A stretch of DNA of 20,950 bases, from the NCBI GenBank assembly GCA_964342305.1, contig CAYFGK010000127.1, positions 1 through 20,950 on the forward strand, read 5' to 3'. The translations under genes were made by a program, and so were the position numbers. Positions 7,339 through 14,204 of this stretch are shown piece after piece. The DNA comes from DT-110 sp964342305 (lineage in GTDB: Bacteria > Bacteroidota > Bacteroidia > Chitinophagales > Saprospiraceae). How positions within the stretch are numbered: position 1 is the stretch's first letter; each line of letters begins with the position of its first letter. The notes under the pieces were generated by a model that was not told where the DNA came from, searched no databases, and saw only the letters and a list, made by a program, of their open reading frames with translations.

Positions 7339-10011
7339 ATGCGCACACAGTTTATCACGTTACTGCTCTTTTCACTGGGGTGGACATCTCTGTCCGCACA
7401 GTCACCGCTGGACCGTACCGTGAGCATCTCTTTTGTGCATCAGAACCTGGATGAGGCCCTTTTTCAGCTAATGGTGGAAGAAGAAGTGCCCCTCCTGTTC
7501 CACAATGGTATCCTGCCGGTTAAACCAATCCACCTTCGCTTTAAAAATGAAACGGTCAGCCGTATCCTCGATGTTTTGCTGGAAGACACAAGTGTAGGCT
7601 ATCTATGGAATGGCCGCCAGATCGTGCTGACTGAAAATGGCAATATTCCCCGGCCCGAAACCTACACTGTCAGCGGTTATGTAGAAGCTGCCGGTTCGGG
7701 AGAGCGGTTAACGGAAACAACCATCTACAGCCCGACGGCCGACCGGGGTGTTTTCTCCAACGAATTCGGTTTCTTTAGTCTGACCCTGCCCGCCGGGAAT
7801 CACGACCTGTTTATTTCCTACCTCGGTTTCCGGCCGCGACAGTTATCTGTTGATCTCCGGGCCGATACAGTGATGCTTGTCAATCTGGCTGCTGACCTGA
7901 CCCTGCGGCCGGTAACGGTTACGGCCTCCGATACGTCTTTTCTGCGGCGCCCGCTCGACTTCAGTGCGGATGAAATTATTCCCTCGGAGGGTGAGTCTTT
8001 GCCCCGTCTGGGCGGAGAATATGATCTGATGCGGCTGGTTCACCTCTTGCCGGGGGTACAGACCGGAGCCGACGGAATCGGGGGAATCTTCGTCCGGGGA
8101 GGTAATGCGGGTCATAACCTGGTTATTATCGACGACGTACCGATCTATAATGTCAATCACGCCGGTGGATTGTTATCGGTTTTCAATACCAATACTATTA
8201 AGTCCGTACGGTTAATGAAGGGCGCTATTCCCGCTCGCTACGGAGGGCGGTTATCCTCGGTCATGGATGTGCGAACCCGCGACGGGAATAAGGTGGACTG
8301 GCAGGGGGAGGCTTCCCTGGGGTTGCTAAGTAGCAATTTAACTCTGGAGGGGCCCATTATTCGCGGACGTAGTTCGGTCCTCATTTCCGGCAGGGGATCC
8401 CTGCTCAACCTTTACCTTCGACCTGGTATGCGCAATTACAAGGCCCGGCGCGGAGAAGATGGTTCTACTGAGTATGGCTTTTATGACCTTACGGCAAAAG
8501 TGTCGCATACTTTTTCCGAAAAGGATAAAGTGTACCTGAGTTACTATCAGGGCCGGGACGATTTCAGCAATTTTGGTAGCCGTACCGATGTTTTCAGCCT
8601 GGCCGATGAACAGGGGAATGATTATGGCTTTCGCCTGAAACAATCGTACGATGAACATTTCGACTGGGGGAACCGGGCCTGGTCCCTGCGTTGGAATCAC
8701 CTGTTGAACCCGCAACTATTCCTGAATACCACCCTGACGTATAGCCAAATGGATGTGGATATCAATTATTCCGATCGCGATAGCCTGGAAATCTACGAGC
8801 CCGCTCCTGTTCTGTCGACCAATATGACGACGGGCACCTACCAGTCAGATGTTCGCGAAGGAGGCGTACAATTTGATTTTCACTGGGCACCCAATGCCCG
8901 CAATGAGGTTCGCTTTGGGGCTCAATTCAAGCAGGCTTTATTTCAACCAGGGGTAATACGCTATACCGACCATTCGCGGGAAGACCCGGACCTCCCGGCT
9001 ATTCATCGCGACGAGCACGACGTCAGTCAGCAGAATGCGTATATAGAGAATCGGCAGCAGATCGGGGATCAACTCATCCTCAATTATGGATTGCGTTTGG
9101 GTGGTTTCCGTACGGGGTCCACCAGATATTGGGCCTTACAACCCCGTTTTTCGGCCACTTGGCTGGCCACAAAAAAATTGATGGTCCGGGCCTCGGTTAG
9201 TAAGAACAATCAATTCATTCACCTCCTTTCAAATAATGCCATTGGTCTTCCAACCGACCTGTGGGTGCCGTCGACCGACGAGATCCAGCCCCAGCAGGCC
9301 TGGCAGGTAACGCTTGGAGGGGATGTCCGACTGGGCGAAGCTTGGTCGTTCAGCATGGAGGGCTACGCTAAGCGTATGGATCAATTGTTGAGTTACTCCG
9401 AAGGGATTACCTTCGTTGATGATTGGGAAAATAATGTGACCCAGGGTGAGGGACAAGCCTACGGGATCGATATTATGTTGCGTAAGCAGCGAGGTAAGAC
9501 CAAAGGGTGGTTGAGTTACAGCCTGGCCTGGGCCAATCGAAGTTTTGACCGCATCAATTTTGGCGACGTATACCCGTTTAAGTACGATCGCCGGCACGAT
9601 ATTAAGCTGGTGCTCATCCAGGAGATCAATGATCACTGGGAGTTTTCGGGGAGTTGGACCTTTGGTACCGGGCTGGCTTTCAGTCTGCCGCTCGAACAAT
9701 TTGAAGTTTCCTTTCCGGGAGTGCCTGATCTGCCCATCGTCGGAGTTGATTACGGAGCTAAAAATCAATACCGGTTACCGTATTACCACCGCCTCGATCT
9801 GAGTATCAATTACCGCTCTTACGCTAGTAACGGCCTGGAGCATCGTTTTCAGGCCGGGGTTTACAACGCCTATAATCGCAGTAATCCCCTGTATTATAAA
9901 TTCGACCGGAGCCTGGTCGTTTCTGATAATGAGCTGGTGGAACAAAGAGAATTCGTCGGGGTGCGGTTGCTGCCCATTTTACCCTCACTTAGCTATTCTC
10001 TACGATTTTAA
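7339..10011 (+). CDS. TonB-dependent outer-membrane receptor with STN and carboxypeptidase-regulatory-like domains
   Basis: This 890-residue protein has a signal peptide (residues 1-21, ending L-S-A-Q). An STN domain follows (about 25-100), then a carboxypeptidase-regulatory-like beta domain (about 108-190). The plug (about 215-315) carries L-L-P-G-V-Q, I-F-V-R-G-G and I-D-D-V-P-I-Y-N. The rest is a long C-terminal beta barrel ending in S-Y-S-L-R-F, with the terminal Phe typical of outer-membrane barrels. The STN domain is the signalling module that contacts FecR proteins, which fits the upstream sigma/anti-sigma pair. The ATG at 7339 is chosen because the signal peptide starts there; the in-frame GTG at 7282 would add 19 non-signal residues. 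Its likely lipoprotein partner is the DUF4249 protein 28 bases downstream; no SusD-like gene is present. The ligand is unknown. Confidence 0.95.
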   Translation: MRTQFITLLLFSLGWTSLSAQSPLDRTVSISFVHQNLDEALFQLMVEEEVPLLFHNGILPVKPIHLRFKNETVSRILDVLLEDTSVGYLWNGRQIVLTENGNIPRPETYTVSGYVEAAGSGERLTETTIYSPTADRGVFSNEFGFFSLTLPAGNHDLFISYLGFRPRQLSVDLRADTVMLVNLAADLTLRPVTVTASDTSFLRRPLDFSADEIIPSEGESLPRLGGEYDLMRLVHLLPGVQTGADGIGGIFVRGGNAGHNLVIIDDVPIYNVNHAGGLLSVFNTNTIKSVRLMKGAIPARYGGRLSSVMDVRTRDGNKVDWQGEASLGLLSSNLTLEGPIIRGRSSVLISGRGSLLNLYLRPGMRNYKARRGEDGSTEYGFYDLTAKVSHTFSEKDKVYLSYYQGRDDFSNFGSRTDVFSLADEQGNDYGFRLKQSYDEHFDWGNRAWSLRWNHLLNPQLFLNTTLTYSQMDVDINYSDRDSLEIYEPAPVLSTNMTTGTYQSDVREGGVQFDFHWAPNARNEVRFGAQFKQALFQPGVIRYTDHSREDPDLPAIHRDEHDVSQQNAYIENRQQIGDQLILNYGLRLGGFRTGSTRYWALQPRFSATWLATKKLMVRASVSKNNQFIHLLSNNAIGLPTDLWVPSTDEIQPQQAWQVTLGGDVRLGEAWSFSMEGYAKRMDQLLSYSEGITFVDDWENNVTQGEGQAYGIDIMLRKQRGKTKGWLSYSLAWANRSFDRINFGDVYPFKYDRRHDIKLVLIQEINDHWEFSGSWTFGTGLAFSLPLEQFEVSFPGVPDLPIVGVDYGAKNQYRLPYYHRLDLSINYRSYASNGLEHRFQAGVYNAYNRSNPLYYKFDRSLVVSDNELVEQREFVGVRLLPILPSLSYSLRF

Positions 10012-10039
10012 GTATATTGTAAGGAAATACGTCCTTTTG

Positions 10040-10969
10040 ATGCGACTATTTACTACCCGTTTTTGGCTTCCTGTGCTTCTGGTGTGCGGCCTGTTCTCCT
10101 GCGAACAACCCGTAGATCTGAATATACAGACACCAGCTCCAAAATTGGTGGTTATCAGCAATTTTACGGCTCAGAGCGATTTACGGGTACGAGTCACCAG
10201 CAGCAAGCCGGTGATTACCTCCGGGCAAACGGATTTCATCTACGATGCAGATGTCGCCCTCTACCAGGGGGATCGTTTCCTGCAGGATCTGAGATTGATT
10301 AACGATCCCGAAGATCCGTACTACACCACTGCTCAGTTTTACCCGGGGCCGGGCCTGGAATACACAATCCGGGTGTCTGCTCCCGGTTATGCATCGGTCG
10401 AAGGAAAAAGCAGTATTCCGGAACAAGTTGTTATCTCACAATTGCAGATCGCAGATCTGTCGATTCAAAAGGAAGCAAAGGGATCGCTGTATCGCCTGAA
10501 CTATAACGTCAATCTGGGATTTGCCGACCGGGAACACGAAAAGAATTATTACCACCTTACCTTATTTCAGGAATTCTTTTCGTTCGAGTCTATTGACGGA
10601 GATACCCTTCTGTCGAACCGCAGGGAGCGCCGCCTGCGATTCGATCCAAATTCGGGCAATAATCTGCAAGTGGTTCATTACGATGGCAGTATTCTCTTTG
10701 AAGACACTCCCTTCAACGGGCGCCAGCAAACTTTTTCCCTCCCGGTGGAGATTCGGTATCCCGCCGACCGGGAGATACCCGGGCAATTGGTTGCCGAACT
10801 CCGCGTAGTGACCGAGGAATACTATCTCTTCCATACCTCCCTGAGTCGCCAGCAACAAACACCCGATCAGCCTTACGCCGACCCCGTCATCCTGTACAAC
10901 AATATTAAGAACGGTCACGGGATTTTTGCCGGCTACTCTTCCAGTATAGCATCCGTCGAGGTCCGATAA
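10040..10969 (+). CDS. DUF4249 family outer-membrane lipoprotein
   Basis: This 309-residue protein has a lipoprotein signal ending G-L-F-S-C with the lipidated Cys at residue 19. The mature part is beta-rich. The C-terminal stretch Y-N-N-I-K-N-G-H-G-I-F-A-G-Y-S is characteristic of DUF4249 proteins. It starts 28 bases after the receptor gene, in the same direction. DUF4249 genes usually sit next to TonB receptors in Bacteroidota, in the position SusD takes in SusCD loci, so a role in ligand capture at the cell surface is likely. That role is inferred from context. The ATG at 10040 is preferred because the signal peptide begins there; the longer in-frame reading overlaps the receptor gene and has no signal. 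Confidence 0.88.
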   Translation: MRLFTTRFWLPVLLVCGLFSCEQPVDLNIQTPAPKLVVISNFTAQSDLRVRVTSSKPVITSGQTDFIYDADVALYQGDRFLQDLRLINDPEDPYYTTAQFYPGPGLEYTIRVSAPGYASVEGKSSIPEQVVISQLQIADLSIQKEAKGSLYRLNYNVNLGFADREHEKNYYHLTLFQEFFSFESIDGDTLLSNRRERRLRFDPNSGNNLQVVHYDGSILFEDTPFNGRQQTFSLPVEIRYPADREIPGQLVAELRVVTEEYYLFHTSLSRQQQTPDQPYADPVILYNNIKNGHGIFAGYSSSIASVEVR

Positions 10970-11010
10970 TTGGCCTTTTTCCCTTTTTTCTGAAAAAATA
11001 TTAGGGTTGC

Positions 11011-11037
11011 GTAGGGGTGACCCCAATTTTTCGTGTC
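11011..11037 (+). promoter_or_regulatory. Second putative FecI-type promoter, upstream of crp/fnr-like gene
   Basis: GTAGGGG (11011-11017), 15 bases, then GTGTC (11033-11037), the same arrangement as at 6171-6197. The spacer contains the small inverted repeat GGGGTGACCCC followed by a T run. Transcription would begin near 11043, leaving a leader of about 59 bases before the chosen ATG at 11102. A short weak terminator for the DUF4249 gene is an alternative reading of GGGG-TGA-CCCC-AATTTTT. Confidence 0.45.
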
Positions 11038-11101
11038 TATGCGAGTACAAGACCAAACGAATACAAGTATTCTTTGGATTTCTTTACCAAAATTGTACGA
11101 C

Positions 11102-11782
11102 ATGAAGATGGATGCCAAGCGCGTATTTCTGGAGCAATTCCCGCTGTTTAGCTACCTGAATGAATCGGAAAAAATAGAGTTGGCCGAGTTGGCGGAACAC
11201 CGTGTTATTTCGAAACACGAAATGATCTATCAACCCGGACAAGTATCTGACACCATGTACTTCCTGTTGCGTGGAGCCGTTAAGATCGGTACCCACTCCA
11301 ACGATGGCAAGGAAGTGATCAAGGCGCTGATCCATCCACTAGCCATGTTCGGTGAATTGGGTTTAATAGGAGAGGAAAATCGCAAGGATTTTGCTCAGGT
11401 CCTGAAAGATGATATCCAGGTGCTTTGTATCAAAGTTCCGGATTTTAAACGGATGATGCGGGATAACTTTGATCTGTGCAACCGGGTGATGATGCTTTTC
11501 GGTGCGCGCCTTATGCAGGCGGAGGAAAAGCTGGAAAGCCTTATCTTCAAAGATGCCCGTACCCGAATCATTGAATTTATCAGAGACTCCGTAAACAAGC
11601 GCGGGAAACGGATTGGTTACGAGATGCTATTGAAGCACTCCCTGACCCATCAGGATATCGCCAATATTACCTGTACCTCGCGTCAAACCGTAACCTTGGT
11701 ACTCAATGAATTAAAGAAATCTGATCTCATCCACTTCAACCGCGGCCGGATTTTGGTGCGCGATATGGCACGTCTCGTGTAA
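11102..11782 (+). CDS. Crp/Fnr family transcriptional regulator
   Basis: This 226-residue protein has the family layout. A cyclic-nucleotide-binding-like beta roll lies at about residues 14-115, a long dimer helix at about 118-150, and a C-terminal winged helix-turn-helix at about 180-220 with L-T-H-Q-D-I-A-N-I-T-C-T-S-R-Q-T-V. In the position of the phosphate-binding cassette the sequence reads F-G-E-L-G-L-I-G-E-E-N-R-K-D-F, without the R-S/T-A triplet of cAMP-binding members. No cluster of N-terminal cysteines suggests an Fnr-type iron-sulfur centre. The ligand is therefore uncertain. The ATG at 11102 is chosen because the earlier GTG (11033) and ATG (11039) fall in or beside a proposed promoter -10 element and would add a non-conserved N terminus. 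A hairpin at 11810-11837 ends the unit. Confidence 0.92.
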   Translation: MKMDAKRVFLEQFPLFSYLNESEKIELAELAEHRVISKHEMIYQPGQVSDTMYFLLRGAVKIGTHSNDGKEVIKALIHPLAMFGELGLIGEENRKDFAQVLKDDIQVLCIKVPDFKRMMRDNFDLCNRVMMLFGARLMQAEEKLESLIFKDARTRIIEFIRDSVNKRGKRIGYEMLLKHSLTHQDIANITCTSRQTVTLVLNELKKSDLIHFNRGRILVRDMARLV

Positions 11783-11809
11783 AACACACAAGTATTGCTC
11801 CAAATAAAC

Positions 11810-11837
11810 GGGGCTGAACCCTTCCGGGATCAGCCCC
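11810..11837. terminator. Bidirectional terminator between crp/fnr-like and DUF547 genes
   Basis: GGGGCTGA (11810-11817) pairs with TCAGCCCC (11830-11837). After one A-A mismatch, an inner CCC/GGG stem closes on the loop TTCC. Leftward transcripts would leave a T-rich tail (GTTTATTTG). The position between convergent genes fits. Confidence 0.8.
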
Positions 11838-11883
11838 ACTTCATAAGATTGGTATGCAAGTTATATTCTGACTGGTTGCTCGA

Positions 11884-12651
11884 CTACTGTTTGTTGAGTG
11901 ACCAGTTGTAATTTTGGTAGTTGACCGATGCGTTGCTGGCAATGGTCGTTGTACTGTATTTATTCAGGTACCGGATCAGGTCGCCGAAGTCTTCACCGTA
12001 CCAGTCAAATATCTTTGATACAGTAACTGATTGCTTGCTGATCTTATTGTATGCCGAATTATTAATAAAGCTTCTGGCCTGCTTATCAAGTGTCTCCTCC
12101 AGATTTTCTGCGGTAAAGGCCTTATTGAGCAGCGGCGGGCAGGACTCTGCCGCACAATTCACCGCAAAGTGGATCCGTGCATCCTTAAAGCGGGGGCGCA
12201 GTATATCGTTTTCAATATTATTCAGGGAATAGGTCTGGTCACCCAACTCAATCCACTTTCGATCCCAAACCTTACCGTCATCGAGTTTTGTAATGGAAGA
12301 TAGCGGATAGTTCTGGAGGATCAATTGAATGGTGAATGCATTATAAGCATTGATCCAATAAGCCATTTTCTCGGATCGTGACCAGGCATCGGTCGGATGG
12401 TTGTCGGCCAGCATATTCAGATAGGCTTCCAGCTTGGCCTGGTCTTTTTTTAAGCCAGCATAATTGACATTGCCTTTTTCCGATACATGCTTTTGCAAAA
12501 GATCATTCCAGGTACTATGATCGACCACCAACCGGGTAACATTATCCTCCCGGGCTTGATTAACAGTCGTGGGTGTCTCTGATTTACAGGTGACTAAGGT
12601 GGTACTCACCAGCAAAATGGTCCATGTTAGAAATCGCATTGTCTGTTTCAT
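11884..12651 (-). CDS. DUF547 domain lipoprotein
   Basis: This 255-residue protein has a lipoprotein signal ending L-V-T-C with Cys22 as the lipid site. The DUF547 domain spans about residues 50-230. It is marked by A-Y-W-I-N-A-Y-N-A (about 97-105), I-H-F-A-V-N-C-A-A-E-S-C-P-P-L (about 160-174, with Cys166 and Cys171) and S-K-I-F-D-W-Y-G-E-D-F (about 212-222). The conserved Trp, Asn, His and Cys residues suggest an enzyme-like pocket, but I know of no established biochemical function for bacterial DUF547 proteins. The gene converges with the crp/fnr-like gene and diverges from the TapB-like gene across 165 bases. An ATG at 12639 is an alternative start. Confidence 0.9.
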   Translation of the reverse strand: MKQTMRFLTWTILLVSTTLVTCKSETPTTVNQAREDNVTRLVVDHSTWNDLLQKHVSEKGNVNYAGLKKDQAKLEAYLNMLADNHPTDAWSRSEKMAYWINAYNAFTIQLILQNYPLSSITKLDDGKVWDRKWIELGDQTYSLNNIENDILRPRFKDARIHFAVNCAAESCPPLLNKAFTAENLEETLDKQARSFINNSAYNKISKQSVTVSKIFDWYGEDFGDLIRYLNKYSTTTIASNASVNYQNYNWSLNKQ

Positions 12652-12816
12652 TTTGTGTATTTTGGCGGAAGCCAGCGGAAAAAAGGGTGGGCTTCTTGTC
12701 TACATAACCCTTCTTTGGACTGCAGTGTTGTTTGCCAGTCACTTAGTTGTAGCCATCCGGACACATTTAACGAACTTTTACCTTTTATTCATTCATCATT
12801 ACAACGCAATATCCCA

Positions 12817-13509
12817 ATGAGAACCGTTTTAATCGTGTTATGCACCCTGTTTATTGTCCCCCTTTCGGCGCAAAACAGCTGTTCAACGTATTTCCCATTT
12901 AAAAAAGGTATGACCCTGGAGTACCAATACTTCAACAATAAAGATAAGCTCGAGGGTACGTCCACCCAGTCAATTCAGAATGTCTCCGAGAGTGGTGGTG
13001 AGATTACCGCCGAGGTGTCTACGCAAATGACGGATGCCAAGGGAAAAGAAAGTATCGACGGTAGTTTTACCGTAACCTGCAGCGGAGGTGTTTTTGAAAT
13101 GGACATGTCGCAGATGGTGCCCGCCGAAAGTATGGCCGCCCTCGGTGGCGGCGACGCTGAAATGAAGATGTCGGGTGATGGTTTCCGATTGCCTACCGAC
13201 GCGCAGATCGGGCAAGATCTGCCCGATTCGGAAAACACCATTGAATTCAAGGCCGGTGTGATGAATATGAATATGACCCTCAATCTGATCGACCAAAAGG
13301 TGGAAGCCCGCGAAACCATTACCACTCCGGCGGGGACATTTGACTGTATTCGCTTTTCCTACGTCGCAGCAACGAAAATGTCAATCATGAAAACGGAGAA
13401 TCGCACCGTTAACTGGTATGCAGATGGGGTGGGTACCGTCCGATCCGAAACGTATAATAAGAAAGGAAAGCTGGATTCTTATATGGTGTTGTCCAGCTAT
13501 AAGGAGTAA
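12817..13509 (+). CDS. Secreted TapB-like / DUF3108-like protein
   Basis: This 230-residue exported protein has a signal peptide ending L-S-A-Q at residue 19, followed by a predicted all-beta mature part. The N-terminal Y-F-P-F-K-K-G-M-T-L-E-Y-Q-Y, the central T-T-P-A-G-T-F-D-C-I-R-F and the W-Y-A-D-G-V-G-T-V-R-S-E-T stretches are the recurrent signature of TapB-like/DUF3108-like envelope proteins in Bacteroidota. The role of these proteins is not settled. The ATG at 12817 is chosen because it begins the signal peptide; the longer open frame upstream has no sign of coding. A near-match to the Bacteroidota -7 box (TACCTTTT, 12779-12786) lies upstream. It is monocistronic and ends at a strong hairpin. 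The family call is moderately sure. Confidence 0.82.
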   Translation: MRTVLIVLCTLFIVPLSAQNSCSTYFPFKKGMTLEYQYFNNKDKLEGTSTQSIQNVSESGGEITAEVSTQMTDAKGKESIDGSFTVTCSGGVFEMDMSQMVPAESMAALGGGDAEMKMSGDGFRLPTDAQIGQDLPDSENTIEFKAGVMNMNMTLNLIDQKVEARETITTPAGTFDCIRFSYVAATKMSIMKTENRTVNWYADGVGTVRSETYNKKGKLDSYMVLSSYKE

Positions 13510-13536
13510 CATCCCTGTCTTGCTTTCGCAAAAAAA

Positions 13537-13568
13537 ATAAGCCGCTGCCCGATCGGGCAGCGGCTTAT
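13537..13568. terminator. Strong hairpin terminator (14 base pairs, GATC loop)
   Basis: ATAAGCCGCTGCCC (13537-13550) is exactly complementary to 13555-13568 around the loop GATC. An A run at 13530-13537 becomes a T tract for leftward transcription, so it is a textbook intrinsic terminator for the minus-strand sorting-domain gene. It can also stop the plus-strand TapB-like gene. Confidence 0.88.
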
Positions 13569-13600
13569 GCATATGGGATTATCAATGTGGATGTGTTCTG

Positions 13601-13981
13601 CTAGGGTCGGAGCAGGTTGATGTAGCCCTGTAGGGTTTCCTTTCCGGTAGCATCACCTCCCGCTCCTAAAGAATACGAGATCACGTAATAATAAACGGCC
13701 TGAGGCAGGTCTTCGCTTCCCGAGCGTCCGTCCCAGGCGAAATCAAATTCCTTAGATTCGTAATGCAGGTTACCCCATCGGTCAAAAATACGCACCTGGA
13801 AATCACCAAAGGTGCAGGTGGTGCCGGGGTAAATGGTAAATTCATCATTCCGGGCATCTCCGTTGGGGGAGAAGGCATCCGGAACGTAAATGTTACAATC
13901 CGCACAGCCTTCGCTGACGGTGGTTGGTGGGGTTGGCCCCAGAAAGGTGAGTCCCACCCACAGAAAAGCGGTCCAGTTCAT
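13601..13981 (-). CDS. Minimal protein: signal peptide plus T9SS type B sorting domain
   Basis: This 126-residue protein is a signal peptide (about residues 1-25) followed by almost nothing but a gliding-motility-associated (CHU_C) C-terminal domain. Its landmarks are all present: Y-V-P-D-A-F-S-P-N-G-D-A-R-N-D-E-F (about 32-48), V-R-I-F-D-R-W-G-N (about 63-71), W-D-G-R (83-86), and a final L-Q-G-Y-I-N-L-L-R. This domain normally sits at the end of large secreted adhesins and enzymes and directs them through the type IX secretion system. Here no cargo domain precedes it. It may be a true small secreted protein, or the tail of a larger gene that lost its body. It ends at the terminator at 13537-13568. 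Confidence 0.88.
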   Translation of the reverse strand: MNWTAFLWVGLTFLGPTPPTTVSEGCADCNIYVPDAFSPNGDARNDEFTIYPGTTCTFGDFQVRIFDRWGNLHYESKEFDFAWDGRSGSEDLPQAVYYYVISYSLGAGGDATGKETLQGYINLLRP

Positions 13982-14050
13982 GAGATTCGGTTTTTAGCGC
14001 CGTAAAAGTACTGTTTCCAAGTGGTTGTCCACGTCAGGCACAGGTCTATT

Positions 14051-14192
14051 TAGGATAAGGCAGGAAAAAGTGGATAAGGTTCAAGATTTAGAGGGTTTAA
14101 GGTGTAGGTGGTTTAAGAGGTATACCTTCTAACCCCTGACCTTTTCCACCCTTTTAAACCCTTTAAACCCTCTAAACCTTTTAAACCCTCTG
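14051..14192. repeat. Intergenic imperfect inverted repeat of GGTTTAA-type words
   Basis: The left half is rich in GGGTTTAA/GGTTTAAG-type words, and the right half carries their complements (TTTAAACCC, TCTAAACC). The longest exact pairing is TTTAGAGGGTTTAA (14087-14100) with TTAAACCCTCTAAA (14163-14176). The right half is nearly a short-period tandem repeat of about 8-9 bases. It fills most of the 223-base gap between the divergent sorting-domain and gpsA genes and ends at the gpsA promoter box. Confidence 0.7.
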
Positions 14193-14200
14193 TATATTTG
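14193..14200 (+). promoter_or_regulatory. Bacteroidota -7 box (TATATTTG) just before gpsA
   Basis: TATATTTG matches TAnnTTTG exactly and ends four bases before the gpsA ATG at 14205. If used, transcription would start at or next to the ATG, giving a leaderless or nearly leaderless message. No clear -33 TTG lies at the expected distance. Confidence 0.45.
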
Positions 14201-14204
14201 CCGT

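Noticed and set aside
9229..9768. A 179-codon minus-strand open frame
   Set aside because: It lies wholly within the TonB-receptor barrel coding sequence and shows no domain or signal; an antisense shadow.
10984..10998. TTTTTT-CTG-AAAAAA as a terminator for the DUF4249 gene
   Set aside because: The stem is all A-T and too weak to be an intrinsic terminator. No better hairpin is present, so termination there is unresolved.
14126..14192. Short-period CCCTTTAAA-like repeats taken as a CRISPR array or telomere-like sequence
   Set aside because: There are no unique spacers and no fixed repeat length, the words vary, and they are inverted across the gap. No cas genes are nearby.
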